Below are positions 35,316 to 47,746 of a DNA stretch of 64,000 nt, piece by piece. Source of the DNA: Hirudinaria manillensis (lineage: Eukaryota > Annelida > Clitellata > Hirudinida > Hirudinidae); assembly GCA_034509925.1 (NCBI GenBank), contig CM067529.1, positions 6,859,501 through 6,923,500 on the forward strand, read 5' to 3'. The notes beneath the pieces were generated by a model. It ran no database searches. It saw only the letters and a list, made by a program, of their open reading frames with translations, and was not told the origin of the DNA. A program made the position numbers and the translations under genes. The number at the start of each line of letters is the position of its first letter. The stretch's first letter is position 1.

Positions 35316-38300
35316 ATGATGATTACAACCACAGAACACGACCTAAGTTTTCCAGATAAAGAAGAATCGGAAGATGAAAAACATGATAGTTTAACCATAT
35401 TTTTTATCTTGCTTGTAATCGGTATGTTCTAAGTTTATTTTATTCTGTTGCAGTCCTTTTGTCAAATAAATCATAAATCACCTTATATGTTCTTATTTTT
35501 GCAGCCATTGGAATTTGTGTAATACATTTCTTGCTGCAAACGAAATTTAAATACCTACCCGAGAGTGTTGCTGTCGTTTTGATTGGTATGTCATCAAGAA
35601 ACATTTTTATGCCAAACATCAAATGTTTACATAAGAATATTATATTTTGCAATGTAACATGTGAGTCTGACTAAAATAGAAATAAAAAAAAATCATAAAA
35701 GTCTCTAGCATTTAATTTCAATATGAATTTAATAATAATTTTTTAAGGAGCTGCATTGGGCCTTGTTGTTAAACTTTTGGAAATTTACAACATTGCTGAT
35801 TGGAAGGTAAAATTAAACATTTCTTGTGAATTGTGAATTGGTTGCAGTCATTTGTTTAAAAAGAGATTTTTAATTTGCAGACCGAAGAAAGTTTTCCGCC
35901 CAAAATGTTTTTTTTGGTTCTTCTACCCCCAATTATGTTTGAATCGGGTTACAACCTTCACAAGGTTGGCTTATCTTCATTTAAATATTGCTTTTATCTC
36001 GACATTGCTTTAGTTTTTCAGATTAACATTCATTTTAAATTAATTTCTTCCTTTTTGAAAAGGGGAACTTTTTTCAAAATATTGGAACGATTCTAGTCTT
36101 TGCCATATTTGGCACTGTGATATCAGCAATTGTTGTAGGAACAGGGGTCTTCCTTTTGGGAAAGGTAAATATTAATAGAATTTAGTCATTAAATTAATAA
36201 ATTAAATTAATAACAAACTAATAATAAATAAAATATAATTAATGAAAATAAATGATTATATTGAAAATTCATTTTAATCTTGTAATAATAAAACATATTT
36301 AGAGATATAACAAAAATATAAGTTACTTCACTAGGCAGACGTAGTTTATAGACTGACATTGGCAGAGAGCTTTGCCTTTGGTTCTCTCATATCTGCTGTT
36401 GATCCTGTTGCAACATTGGCCATATTTCATGCCATCAAAGTCGATGAAGTTCTGTACATGCTTGTCTTCGGAGAAAGTGTCTTGAATGATGCAGTTTCGA
36501 TAGTTTTGACCACGTAAGTCATTTATAAGTCGATCGCTTTAGGAAAACTTGCAATTTGAATGTATGGAATGTTGAATTTGTATTTTAAAATTGCTAGCAC
36601 CGTCACGGAGTCTTCAAAACCTGAGTTTGCACACATGAGTGGATTTGTGACTTTCTTCAGATGCATTGGCAGATTCTGTCTCATGTTCTTTGCGTCTGCT
36701 GGAATTGGTGTCATATTTGGGCTACTAAGTTCACTCATATCCTTTTATCTTAATGATAGAAAATGTATTAATAACAACTTTGCAGGTCATAACTAATGAT
36801 AGGCTGGCATGATTAAGCCATTATTTGGGAACATTAAATATATGGTCCATGGAACATTAAATAAATATATATATATATATATTATTTTCAAATAGCTCTT
36901 CAAGAGAAATATTGGAATAATGCACATATCATGTAAAACTAATTAAGATCAACAAATCATCTAATTAAGATCAAAGTTTTATTCGATAAATTCATGCCCT
37001 AAAATGTTTAAATAAATTCCATTTCATTAAGGACCTCTCATTTAAACCAATAATGCTTTGTTCACAATATTTTGATTTCTTATTTGCTTAAAATGTCAAG
37101 AAATTGTGTGACCTTAACACGACCTTCACTTATTGAAGTTCATTGACCTCAGAAAAACTCCATCGCTCGAGTTTGGCTTGATGCTCATCTTCTCGTATGC
37201 ACCTTACGGACTTGCAGAAGGAATACATTTGTCTGGTAAACAATGGTTGTGGAAATATCCAATGACAACTTTATCTTGTTAATGAAGTTAACATTTCCTG
37301 TCTTGTTTTAATATGTTTCATTTATAATTAATCAGACTTTAATCAGAAGGGTCCCAATAAATAAATAAATAAATATATATGTATATATACTCTTCATAAA
37401 TTCCAAATGCTGATGGATCAGATGCAACTGGCTTTCTTTTGACCCAATTGTATTTGTTATTGATTTTAAATGTAGTTGAAATTATTTAAAGTTATTAAAG
37501 ATAATAATGAAAGTTCTAATCGGAACTTCATAGCAGAGGAAGCTTCTCGATTAAACATTTTTTTATGTTTGCAATTATAAACTCAAGTACATTTTGGATA
37601 AATTTTCTTTTTTGCTATCAGGAATAATGGCCATCTTGTTTTGTGGGATTGTGATGTCTCACTACACTCATTTGAACCTTTCACCAGTAGTTCAAATCAC
37701 AACTCAACTCACATTCAGAACCATCTCCTTCATGGCCGGCAAGTTAACGGACGAGCTCAAATCAATAAAATTACATGCTATTAATTTTAAAATATTTATA
37801 AATATATATATATATATGTATATTTTGACAAGTTTGTTTTTAACAACCCTCTTTCAGAGACTTGCGTGTTTGCCTACCTCGGTTTGGCCATCTTCAGTTT
37901 TCGTCACCTCATTAAACCAGCTTTAATCATTTGGTGCATAGTGAGTGAAATTGCAGAACCATTTGTTTAGTAATGATTTCACAATAAATGTAACAACGTA
38001 CACCTTTAGATTCTCACGCTGCTTGGTCGAGCAGCCAACATCTATCCCTTGTCGTTTATTGCCAACTTCTTTAGAGAACACAAAATCACTAGGAAGATGC
38101 AATTCATCATGTGGTTCAGTGGTCAGTGAAAACGCCTCTTTGTTTGCCATTTGCCAGGTCTTTTAGTAAATTTGTTGCACAAATTGTTTTAAGGTTTGCG
38201 TGGAGCAGTATCGTTCGCCTTGAGTCTTCACCTGGACATGGAAGAGGAGCAACACCACGTCATCGTCTCCACGACCCTCGTCGTTGTCCTCTTCACCATA

Positions 38301-39281
38301 GTGTTCCTTGGGGGATCAACGATGCCATTACTAAAGGTCATCTAATTGGCTTAATCTTTATAGAATAGCAAAAGGGTTGGTTTTGTTCTGAGGACCACAT
38401 TAGCGATCTCAGAACCCTTGGCACGCCAGGAGTGTAAATGTGGTACCGTAGCTAGCAGAAGGAGGCAAGTGACTTTATAGAACATGTAAAGCCAACAAGG
38501 GGATCATCAACTATAAGTGGAAAGTTGTCCTGCTCCTAGCAATTTTAAATCAATTAATTTTTAAATCAATTACATCCTAACCAAGAGAACAAAATGACCC
38601 AAAGGCCACACTTTGCCAGGGTTGAGGCTTCTTCAAAAAGTGATGATTTGGTAACCGATCGGTGTAATTGTTTAGTGCAACTGATATAACTCAAAATATA
38701 ACTTTCTAATGAATGGATTTTAAGATTATAATTTTAATGGAGTTTGGATGCACATTATTATTGTTACAAATTACAGTACATGGAATCCATCAATAAGAAA
38801 GGTAGAAAAAAACAATCAAAGAAGCTCAACAAGTCATTAACACTCTCCAAAACTAAAGAAATGGTTCAAATCACTTCCATTGCAATTTCATTATTTTAAG
38901 TGGGGGAAACAGCAATTCACCCGATTTGCATTTCAGGGCGACACGATAGACTCGGAATACATGTCCGAGTTGACAGAAGAAGAACCAGAAGTCAATATTA
39001 TCAAACCCCACCTCAAAGGATTTGTGAAAATTGATGTTAGATATTTCATGCCTTTTTTTACCAGAAGGTTCACAAAACAAGTGAGTATTTTTCATTACAT
39101 ACATGCTCAAGTAAGTGCCCTACAAACTTCAAAGGTTTGTCTTACATCTCATTTTCAACAGGAGGTAAAAGATGGAACGAGGCAGATGAACAATCTCGTG
39201 AAGCAATGGTACGAGGAAGTGAGGGAGGTTTCATCCGAGGAGGAGAACGAAGAAATTGAACTCGTACAAGCATCAAGATGA
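35316..39281 (+). CDS. SLC9A8: Sodium/proton exchanger 8 (NHE8)
   Basis: Exons: 35316-35421, 35505-35585, 35748-35806, 35881-35964, 36063-36164, 36335-36513, 36598-36736, 37130-37235, 37622-37738, 37858-37940, 38010-38121, 38194-38336, 38777-38863, 38937-39080, 39162-39281, giving about 553 residues (vertebrate NHE8 is ~580). Every phase agrees. Landmarks in order: [45 protein letters not shown] (the ND ion-binding pair), [45 protein letters not shown], then the NHE8-type cytosolic tail with [15 protein letters not shown] and [12 protein letters not shown]8 exchanges Na+ for H+ in Golgi/endosomal and apical membranes. The start is uncertain: 35316 is the first ATG, but the frame is open back to 35220. 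The intron after 36736 is U12-type and the one after 37738 begins GC. Confidence 0.93.
36737..37129 (+). other. U12-type AT-AC intron in SLC9A8
   Basis: The donor reads ATATCCTTTT at 36737-36746, an exact U12 5' splice site. CCTTAAC at 37112-37118 matches the U12 branch site, with the branch A 12 bases before the terminal AC at 37128-37129. Removing exactly this segment joins GLLSSL to [10 protein letters not shown], which restores the conserved NHE8 sequence. No GT-AG choice does so in frame. Confidence 0.9.
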
Positions 39282-40606
39282 CCTCTTATCCCTATTTCTA
39301 TTGTGGTTATTTAGGTGATTCAACTCTTGCATCAGCTGTCTTTCTGCTTTCTGTGCTTCTTTATTATAATATTTGTAACTTATACTTATAGACAACCTAT
39401 TCATGATATTCCTCAACATTCTTTAAAAGCTATTCTTCAATACTATTGCATTTCAAATTGTACAATTAAGCATTCCATTTAAGAATTATGATTTTCCTCT
39501 TGTATTTGTGACTTTACTAATCTGGTAATGCAACAAATTAAAAATAATAGCATATGTATGTATGTATATAAATAAATAACATTACTGAAACATGCAAACA
39601 CACATTGAAATTAAGCACAGGGGATTGCAAGGAGTGTCATTTAGTTGGTGGACATGTTGCCACTTGAACAGCAAACCAGTTACATGATTAATTAACTTAT
39701 TTGCTAATTTAGATCGACGACAGTGCAAAGTCTGATTGGTAACAAACCTTCGAGGAGAACCAAATGTTTCCGATTCAATAGAAATTAAACAAAGATAACT
39801 CGACATGCAAAATCATGTTGATTAGTAATAGGACCAAAGCCAGGATACTCGACATCCACAAAAGTAGTGACCGTGGGATTTTGTTCCACAAGAATTGCAA
39901 TGAATTAAAGATTTTTAAGCTGATGTCTTCCTTTAAATATTCATGAATTGATTCTTGGGGAATGGAGTTGACCTGAAACTCAGATTTTTAATTAAAGCCA
40001 TCGGACCGAGAGCAACTATGACTATTACAAACATCTGGTTTTAATAGCAGACCTTTAGGAATGTAAATGTTATTAATGATATTAATGTGGATTTCACATT
40101 ATGAGAATGCATATGAAAATATTTACTAGAAACTAAAATGAAACCACACATAATACTGAACTATGACTTTAACATGATATCATTCTTTGGTCTGATTTGT
40201 CTCTTAAAAACATTTTGTTTACTAATATTCTTTAACGTGAACTTCTTTTTATACTCTAAGAAGTCGATTCATCATCATCATCATCATTTTCGAGCATCAA
40301 CGATACAGAGCCGTCGTAAATTAAACTTCCAGAAGCACAATCTAATTTTATGCTGTCATTTAAAACGCAGCTGGCAAGAAAACATGTGCCAATTAAAAAA
40401 AAATGCAACTCAGCTTCAAAATGCCTTTTTACAGAGTAAATGCATCAAAGAAGAAATACGTAACACAGTCGAAGATGTGAAACTAGGTGACTCGTGTGGA
40501 CGTGATATGGATACTTTTGACGCTTTAAATATGAAATTTAGTTCAAAAAGTTTCTCCGTCTTGCCTCAAAAGCAGAAGCAGATGAGCAAGACAAAGCAAG
40601 AAGACA
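39282..40606. other. Convergent intergenic region SLC9A8 / PPP4R1
   Basis: The 3' ends of both genes face this region. A plus-strand open frame at 40138-40683 (with a CAT repeat coding six His) overlaps the last PPP4R1 exon in antisense and has no recognised domain; I do not call it a gene. Confidence 0.5.
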
Positions 40607-43600
40607 TCAATGGACAACCAATGAGAGGAATCTCTCTGCCAATCTGTGGACGTCGGGGTCAGAATCGTTCCAAAGTTTGTTAATTGGATCAAGGAGATCC
40701 GTGGGATTCTTCCTGATGTATTCTAAAGATGCTATCAAATGGCAATAAAAACAATATTATAATGTGATTACTTTGTTTGTACCAAACCAAAGACATTAAT
40801 TTCTTACAAAACCAGTAATCAATGCATCATTTGTGAATATGTAAATAGATTCTCTTGAAGAACATTGAAAAGTAGTCTTAGAACTTTTGTTCGTGAATGA
40901 GATGCTGGACTGCTTTCTAATCCATGAATGACGTGATTTTGTTTTGACATATTGGCATTTTGACAGTTAACATCTGTCAGTTGTTTATATGTTTTTACTG
41001 TTATTCAGAAAGATTCAATAAAGTGCATTTAGTATTTCTGCTTATGACATGTTGATGGATGACCATGGATGACCTCATGAAAATGTCCACTTTTGAATTT
41101 ATTCATTATTAATGTACTTATGAGCATTTGCTTTTCATTCAAGTAATCATTTCATTGTAATAGAAATCCATGATTGCAATTTAAAGATATTTAAAGATGA
41201 TTCCTTCTACTGTCTCTGTTTCTTTTGATCACAAACCCTCAAAGTTTTCAACAAATTGGGTTGGTTTTTGAATTGAAACTTAAGCTTCAAATGCCACGTG
41301 AATATAAATTACATTTTATCCCTCAAAATGCCATAAATATTATTCTTGATTAAATAATAAACAATATCAACCAAAAATAAACTGCCCCCATTATCTTAGA
41401 ATATTGGATAATATAGAAAATAAATTTTAAAAAAATACCTATTTTAGGAAAATCACAGTAAAGAATCCTGCAAAGCGTGATCCGAACGTTGACGATAGCA
41501 TCAGAATGAAGTTGAAGGAAGGGGTTGAGGAGCAAGTTTGGTGAAAAAATCTTAACCAAAGCTGGAAAACCTGGAATGTTTAGCAGGTGATGGCATACGA
41601 GTATGAAGCTGAAAGAAAATAATAACGACATTCAGATGAGAACCACACGTCAACTGACATGTAATCGGTTAATTATAACGTATGCTACTGTATAATGCTT
41701 AGTAACGGATGGGCTTTTGTTACCTCTGCCTTTGTCGAAAATTGCAGCTGTTAGCAAATCTGTGAATCAAATCATCTAGAATTTGTTGCAAGATATGAGA
41801 GTCATCATCTTGATGGCAGGATGAGGTGATATTTGGAGAGTGAACTGTACAAATCTCCTCTGTAATCTCTAATATCAGAAGAAATGCAAATTCAGACAAA
41901 AGATAAGAAAAATGATTTTTTTTTAAATGAAAATTAAAAACATCAATCAGGCCAATTGCAAACCAGAAGGATTTGGATTTTCTGAATTCAAGAGAATTCC
42001 TGCTTTATTTTCATCTGAAATTCTAGATTTTGTAGCACTGTCCTCACACAGGAGGAATAGGATCTTGCCAATCTACAAAGATCGCCCGAAGAAACATTAT
42101 TCGATTTTCAAATATCTTTAAAAGTTCAAAGTTCAGCTATTGCATACCAATTTGATTGAAGAATGTCTGACAACAGCAACTTGATCAGACATCAATGTGA
42201 AAACCAGCTGCACCAGATGCTTGTGAATCTGTTCCAATGACAAGAGATCCAAGATTTTCTCAAGCTCCCTGCATTAAGATAGTCGCTATTAACAATGGCA
42301 ATCATGTGAAAAAGTGGGAAAAGTATTCTCATACTACTAAAAGAGTGAGGTGAGGGTGTCATTATTCTATGCATCAACTAAATTTAGATTAAAGTGTCAT
42401 CTGAGGCTCATGTAAGTTGCGTGTTGCATCCCTCGTAAAAGTTAAATAAACAATGGTAAACAAGTTGAACTGTTTACAATAATACCGTATGAGGACATCT
42501 CTCAATCTCCAATTCCTTCCATTGTCTTCAGCTGTCATTCCTGGTAGTTTGTCAATATATTTCAGTTTCTCTACTGTCGGAAGAAGCTAAAATGAGCAAA
42601 ACACACAATCATCTCACATTCTCACTATTATAAACATCCATTAAAAGATTATTCTACAATCTACTTGACCAATGATGATGATGATGCACAACACATCAAC
42701 AAAGACAACGGAACAACGCTAATTAATTGATTAATTAATTAATTAATTAATTAATTAATTAATTAATTAATTAATTAATTAATTAATTGATTAATTAATT
42801 AATCGGACAACGACGGCCATGAACTTTGAATATTTACGAACTTTTATGAAATCGTAAAGATGCTCGACGACTCCCATCTTCACTTCGTCCGAGTCGCAGC
42901 AAAAGTCGTCGAACGCCGACAACAAGTCGGACTCGATGATGTCATCGCCCAAAATAACCGCCATCTCGTGGATGGAATAGGAGAGGGTGCGGCGAACTTT
43001 GACCTACGTCGATAAATTTAAGTCCGGTTAAAAAATCGATTTTGCGAACGAATGATTTACGAGTGGAAATTGGGCAATTTCTGATTACTTGCGTGCTGGT
43101 AACCAAGGCCTTGTAAAACTCTCTGAGTACGGGCCAGTTAATTCTACCTAGCGTGAGGGTCACTGCTGGGAAGCAATAAGCACAGTGAAGTTGAATCTCG
43201 GAATCGAACAACTCCGACAAATATGAATCTGACATCTCAAGGAAGGTGTCCAATAACTTTCCAGGAACGGGACACTGGACATGAAACATCAATTCAACCA
43301 CTTCATGTTTTTAAGAATGAAAATATTTTTTTGCAAACAAGGCAGAAATAATGCAAACAAATTGGCCAGAAGCATTAAGAACGAATAATTCTACCTGCTT
43401 GAATTCGCACGACTTCTTAACTTTTCCCGGGCCCGAATTGATGGCCGGCATTTTACCATATCCTTCTTTGGATGCCACAAACACCATCGTCTGCCTGCAC
43501 CAACGACCTCCGCCCGCTTTCAGGGTTCGACACGTCACGGGCGACAAGGGACGCGAAGCCACGGCTTCTTCCGGCAAACTCAATGAAGTTTTCTGTTTGC

Positions 43601-46600
43601 ACGTAATTACAATTAATTGCAGTTAATACGTTTGCAAAAAATAAACGACCGAGAATTTCCAAAGCGACTTCTTCTGAATCGTTACCGTGAAATCGTCGAC
43701 GGTTTCCAGTTTGCCCGAGTCCTCGTCGAGCGAGAGGTCGTCGTCGTCGTCAAAGTCGTCGTCCTTCGAGCGCTCGACCCCTTCTCCCGAACCTCCCTCC
43801 TCGCAGACGGTCGTCCGTTTGCTCCGAACGCGATGGTGGGTCGTGCCGAAGTTGAGCGCGGTTTCGAACACGGGAGCCTCGGATTCCTCCACGCTGGCAG
43901 CATCGAACAAGAGGAGGACCGGTGCCGACCTCAAAAGGAATTTCTTGTTTCCGGGACAAATGCTGCCTTTTGTTGCTATTTCTGTGTTGTCTTCTGCAAT
44001 ATTGTTACAAAGAATTGAATGTAGTTTTAAAATAATAACAACAACAACAATAATGGATTACGTGTTAATCCTTCTGACTTGCGATCGGAATCGTCGGAGT
44101 TTGAAGTGCAATCGTTCTTCTCGTGACCGAGGCCATTGTTTTGACTTTCTAAACAAGCTCTTTCAAAATTCAAGTCTGTGCTAATAGATGTTTCGCTAAC
44201 AAAATTCAATTCGGAAGAACCGTCCGTTCTGATGTCCTCGCGATTCGAAGCGGCCTCGACGTCCGAGCTATCGAGGGAAGGATAAGAAAACGAGTTACAA
44301 TCTTCACTACCTTGTGCAATTTCATCAGGAGATGATCTGTCATTATCTTCATCTGCACCAAACATTTTTGCAACAAATTCGTTGAAATTGTTCACAAAAA
44401 TATTTCCATTGGCTTTGGCATCTTCATCATTTTTTGGAGCAGAATTTATCGGAAGCTTATTGTAAACATTCGAGATATCGTTGCGGGCAGTTTCCTCGAA
44501 AATCTGGTCGTCACCATCGCTGTCGGACCGAAAACTCAAATTAATTTTACAGGCCTGAGAGGCATCGGTTGCAACTGTTCCGGAACCATTCTTGTTGTTG
44601 TTGTTACTATTATCTTCGGAAGAATCGAGTGTCGAGTTATTATCGATCGGAGCACGAGATCCACTTTCTTCGGCATCTGCCAACAGATTGCAATTAAAAC
44701 TTCCAGCACCTGCCTCGTTGCAAGATGGTTCTCGATCCTTGCTCGCTTCAGCACACGGACTCATAACTTTCGGGTTATCTAATCTGAATGTAGCAATAAA
44801 CTCTCCTAGGACCTGATAAGCCATGAGTCGTACCTGGAAGAAAAATTTCACAGAGTAAAATCTTACCTTTTAAAGACTTAAACTGAATTTATACCCATCT
44901 GGACTGGTCTCCCAGCAATTTCAAATATAAATCAGTTAGTTGAGATGCTCTCAGCTCTGGCCCTAAGGCATCTGCTACACCAGGAAAAGACATTATGCAA
45001 GCTTTTCTGACACCCCATACATTATCCTCACAGAGATTTGAAAACTTCTCAAACTTTGAAAATAAATAGCTTCTGAGTTACAAATGTAAATACTTTAATT
45101 GTAGATATAAAGAGATAATAACAAATATTATCACTTAACACATGACGATCATTTCAACATTTTAATAATTTTAATTTGTGGTCGAACCATATATTTACAA
45201 GCAGTTAAAGAAACAAAGAATTGTAATATAGAATTGTGATCAAGAAATGAACCTAGTTTTAAATTTGGAAATTTAATGAAAGTTCATTTCATTGAGCAGA
45301 CGGCTTTTAGATTGCATCCAGGTATGCAATAGTTATTTGATAAAGTAAGTGAAAGTGTTGGAATGTGAGCAAGAATGTGATAACAAGAATGATAAAAGGA
45401 TTGTTGAATCATGAATGTAAAAGATCTTAAGCAATCCTAAAGATGCATAAGGGACCTCAATTTATTTTACTTTTATCAAAAAAAGAGGAGACTTTTGTGG
45501 AAAGAGAAATTTGTTTATTTTATTATTATTATTATTTTATTTTTTGTTTATTTGCATCAAAGGTGAATAAATTAAATATTGAAATGATCCACTCAAAGTT
45601 AATAGATAAATTCAAGGCAGACCTAAGCAAATATGGATATCAAGAAATAAAATTAAGAAATGGTTATTACTAAAGTCTAAATGGTATTATAAGTATTTGT
45701 TATGTAATTGGAATCAAATTAATTTTTCAAAGAATTCAACCATATAATACAAACCATGAGCATCTCAGAAGCTTCAGCTCCCACAAGTTTGCACATGTCC
45801 GAATAATGAGACGCGCAAGCCTGAAAGCCGCGCGTTAAAAAGATAATAAAAACCTCCATTCAATGCAAGCGTGCAGAACTCAAGAATATTGATTAAGTCG
45901 CTGCAAAAATTGACACGACGTCGCACAGTCATAGGATGAACAATCTATATATGATCTGATATGGCAACCAAAGGTGCAAATTGAATTAAAAATAGTATTA
46001 AAGATAGTTTATTTCTTCTTTAAAGAAAATTTCTGAAGGTTTTATCATTTGATTTGCACTAAATAAAAGTATTTATTTCAAAAGAACAGTATAATACGAA
46101 GCAGTCAAAACTAATCTCTACCCTACCCTCCTAACATGGAATGATGGATCAGATGCCAGCTGAAGAAAAAGTGGCAAAACAGTTGACATCAAGGTAGACT
46201 GATCCATGTAGGCAGCCAGACCTATGAGAAACTGAGAAAGATTTGAAAACATTCAAAATTAATTTCAAAAACTCAGTTTCTGATTGATTGATTGATTATC
46301 AATTTCTATTCCACAGAGATTTGTTTTGCAAGAACACAAGCAATTACTAAGCATTGAAGTTTGCAGTACTAAAAAGAAGAAACTTAAAACCATAAAATCT
46401 AACAGAAACTCCATCAGCTCTGAGTTCGTCATCATTCTCGGATGTTGTTGACTCCACAACCACTGTTAACAAAGTCTTTTCCACCAAACCTAGCAGAATG
46501 ATAAATTAAATAAATTCAAAGCACATTACAAGTTAATTCTATAAAATATTTCCCAACACCATAATGGCAAGTGTTAAATGGCAAATATGATGATTATTTC

Positions 46601-47352
46601 ATTCATTGCATTGTCAAAATTTACTGTGAAAATCATTCAATTTATTCATTTATATTAAATAAAAACACAAATTACTGTGGGGTATGGAATTCACATTTAG
46701 AAGATTAAAAACGGATTCATAGCAAGCCCTTCTGACCTACAGCATAAAAACAAATAGGATCAAACTTAAGATTAAGTTTTACTGGATGTTAATTACTAGA
46801 TACCTGGGTGTTGCAATCTGTGAGCGACTTGTAGATGATGTCATAAAGATCAGATGTGATATATCTTCCTAATTTGGAGTGGCCAGAAAAGTATGAACCA
46901 ATCTCAAACAATTTTTCAGCAAGAAGAGCTCTCACTGATATTGCTAAACACAATTTCGCAACATAAAAAATTACTTAATTAAACTTAAATCATATTAGCA
47001 ATACAAATTGAATAAATAATTAATTATTGCGAAGTAGTAATTCATAAAAAAAAATACCTTGGTCTTTTTGCAGTGTATCAATGACTACAAACAATTTTTT
47101 TATGTCATGCTTGCAGAGTACCAAAAGGTTGTTTACAATAAAGTTTATGGCCATGTGTCTGATAAATTTAAAAATTTGAATGAGATATGTTAAACTTTCA
47201 ATACCATTCTACATATACTTGCAATGCAAGAAAGTATCTCCACCAAACCTTTGATGAACTTGTACGTGTGTGGCGTAAACCACAAGTTGATCAATTTCAC
47301 TGAGCTTTTTTTCCTCGCTTCCATCCAATAGTGATTCGTTTTTCGACATCAT
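40607..47352 (-). CDS. PPP4R1: Protein phosphatase 4 regulatory subunit 1 (HEAT-repeat)
   Basis: Eighteen exons: 47219-47352, 47058-47158, 46804-46943, 46676-46736, 46404-46489, 46127-46231, 45755-45820, 44895-45053, 44062-44833, 43686-43993, 43457-43592 (or to 43395), 43089-43300, 42842-43003, 42486-42586, 42148-42268, 41724-41866, 41439-41608, 40607-40731, giving about 1030 residues. Landmarks: PSFHVRRACAS, LCEDNVWGVRKACIMSFP, SRWVRLMAYQVLGEFIATF, then a long Ser/Asp/Asn-rich disordered insert (exon 9 and parts of 10-11), then HCAYCFPAVTLTLGR, VKVRRTLSYSIHEMAVILGD, GRNWRLRD and a last helix NDSDPDVHRLAERF. These match PPP4R1, a HEAT-repeat scaffold that binds the PP4 catalytic subunit and directs its substrates. 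It shares a divergent promoter region with USP14. The exon 11/12 join is the only uncertain splice. Confidence 0.92.
42718..42803. repeat. (TTAA)n microsatellite
   Basis: Tetranucleotide AATT/TTAA repeat with two ATTGATT interruptions. It lies in the PPP4R1 intron between the exons at 42842-43003 and 42486-42586. It is self-complementary, so it can form cruciform DNA or an RNA hairpin. Confidence 0.95.
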
Positions 47353-47746
47353 AATGAATGCACATAATCGCTTCCCATTCCTCAAAACGTCTCCCGCTGA
47401 AACCTCAGCATCCCTTATTATTGTTGCTGAGGCATACCATGCTCAATCGGGTATCAGAGTTCTCTATGGCGACATTTACAACCATTGCATCTATTTATTC
47501 CACTAGTACTAATATAAATACAACTAAGTCTATCAAAAATATTTGTTAAAGTAGAATGAGGTTATATATATGTTTAATTGTTTCAAATCAAGTTTTATCT
47601 TTAATACTTACTGCTTTAAAAGCGTTATTAAATGATTTAATATCTCCATTTTCTTGTTTCTAGCCATATTTTGTCTTTGTTGTGGTTCCAAGCTGATCAT
47701 TGAGTCTTCTCACGCTCGGTATAATTTGAAAAGGGACTCTTGCAAG
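47353..47746. promoter_or_regulatory. Bidirectional promoter region PPP4R1 / USP14
   Basis: The start codons of PPP4R1 (minus, 47352) and USP14 (plus, 47747) are divergent and only 394 bases apart, so both promoters and 5' UTRs must lie here unless untranslated first exons lie elsewhere. No TATA box is convincingly placed. Confidence 0.6.

Noticed and set aside
40138-40683. 181-residue plus-strand open frame with a six-His run
   Set aside because: Overlaps the last PPP4R1 exon in antisense, no recognisable domain, and the His run is a CAT microsatellite. It could still be a transcript, but I cannot support it.
43617-44184. Plus-strand open frames of 133 and 165 residues
   Set aside because: Antisense shadows of PPP4R1 exons 9 and 10, whose GC-rich acidic coding sequence keeps the opposite strand open.
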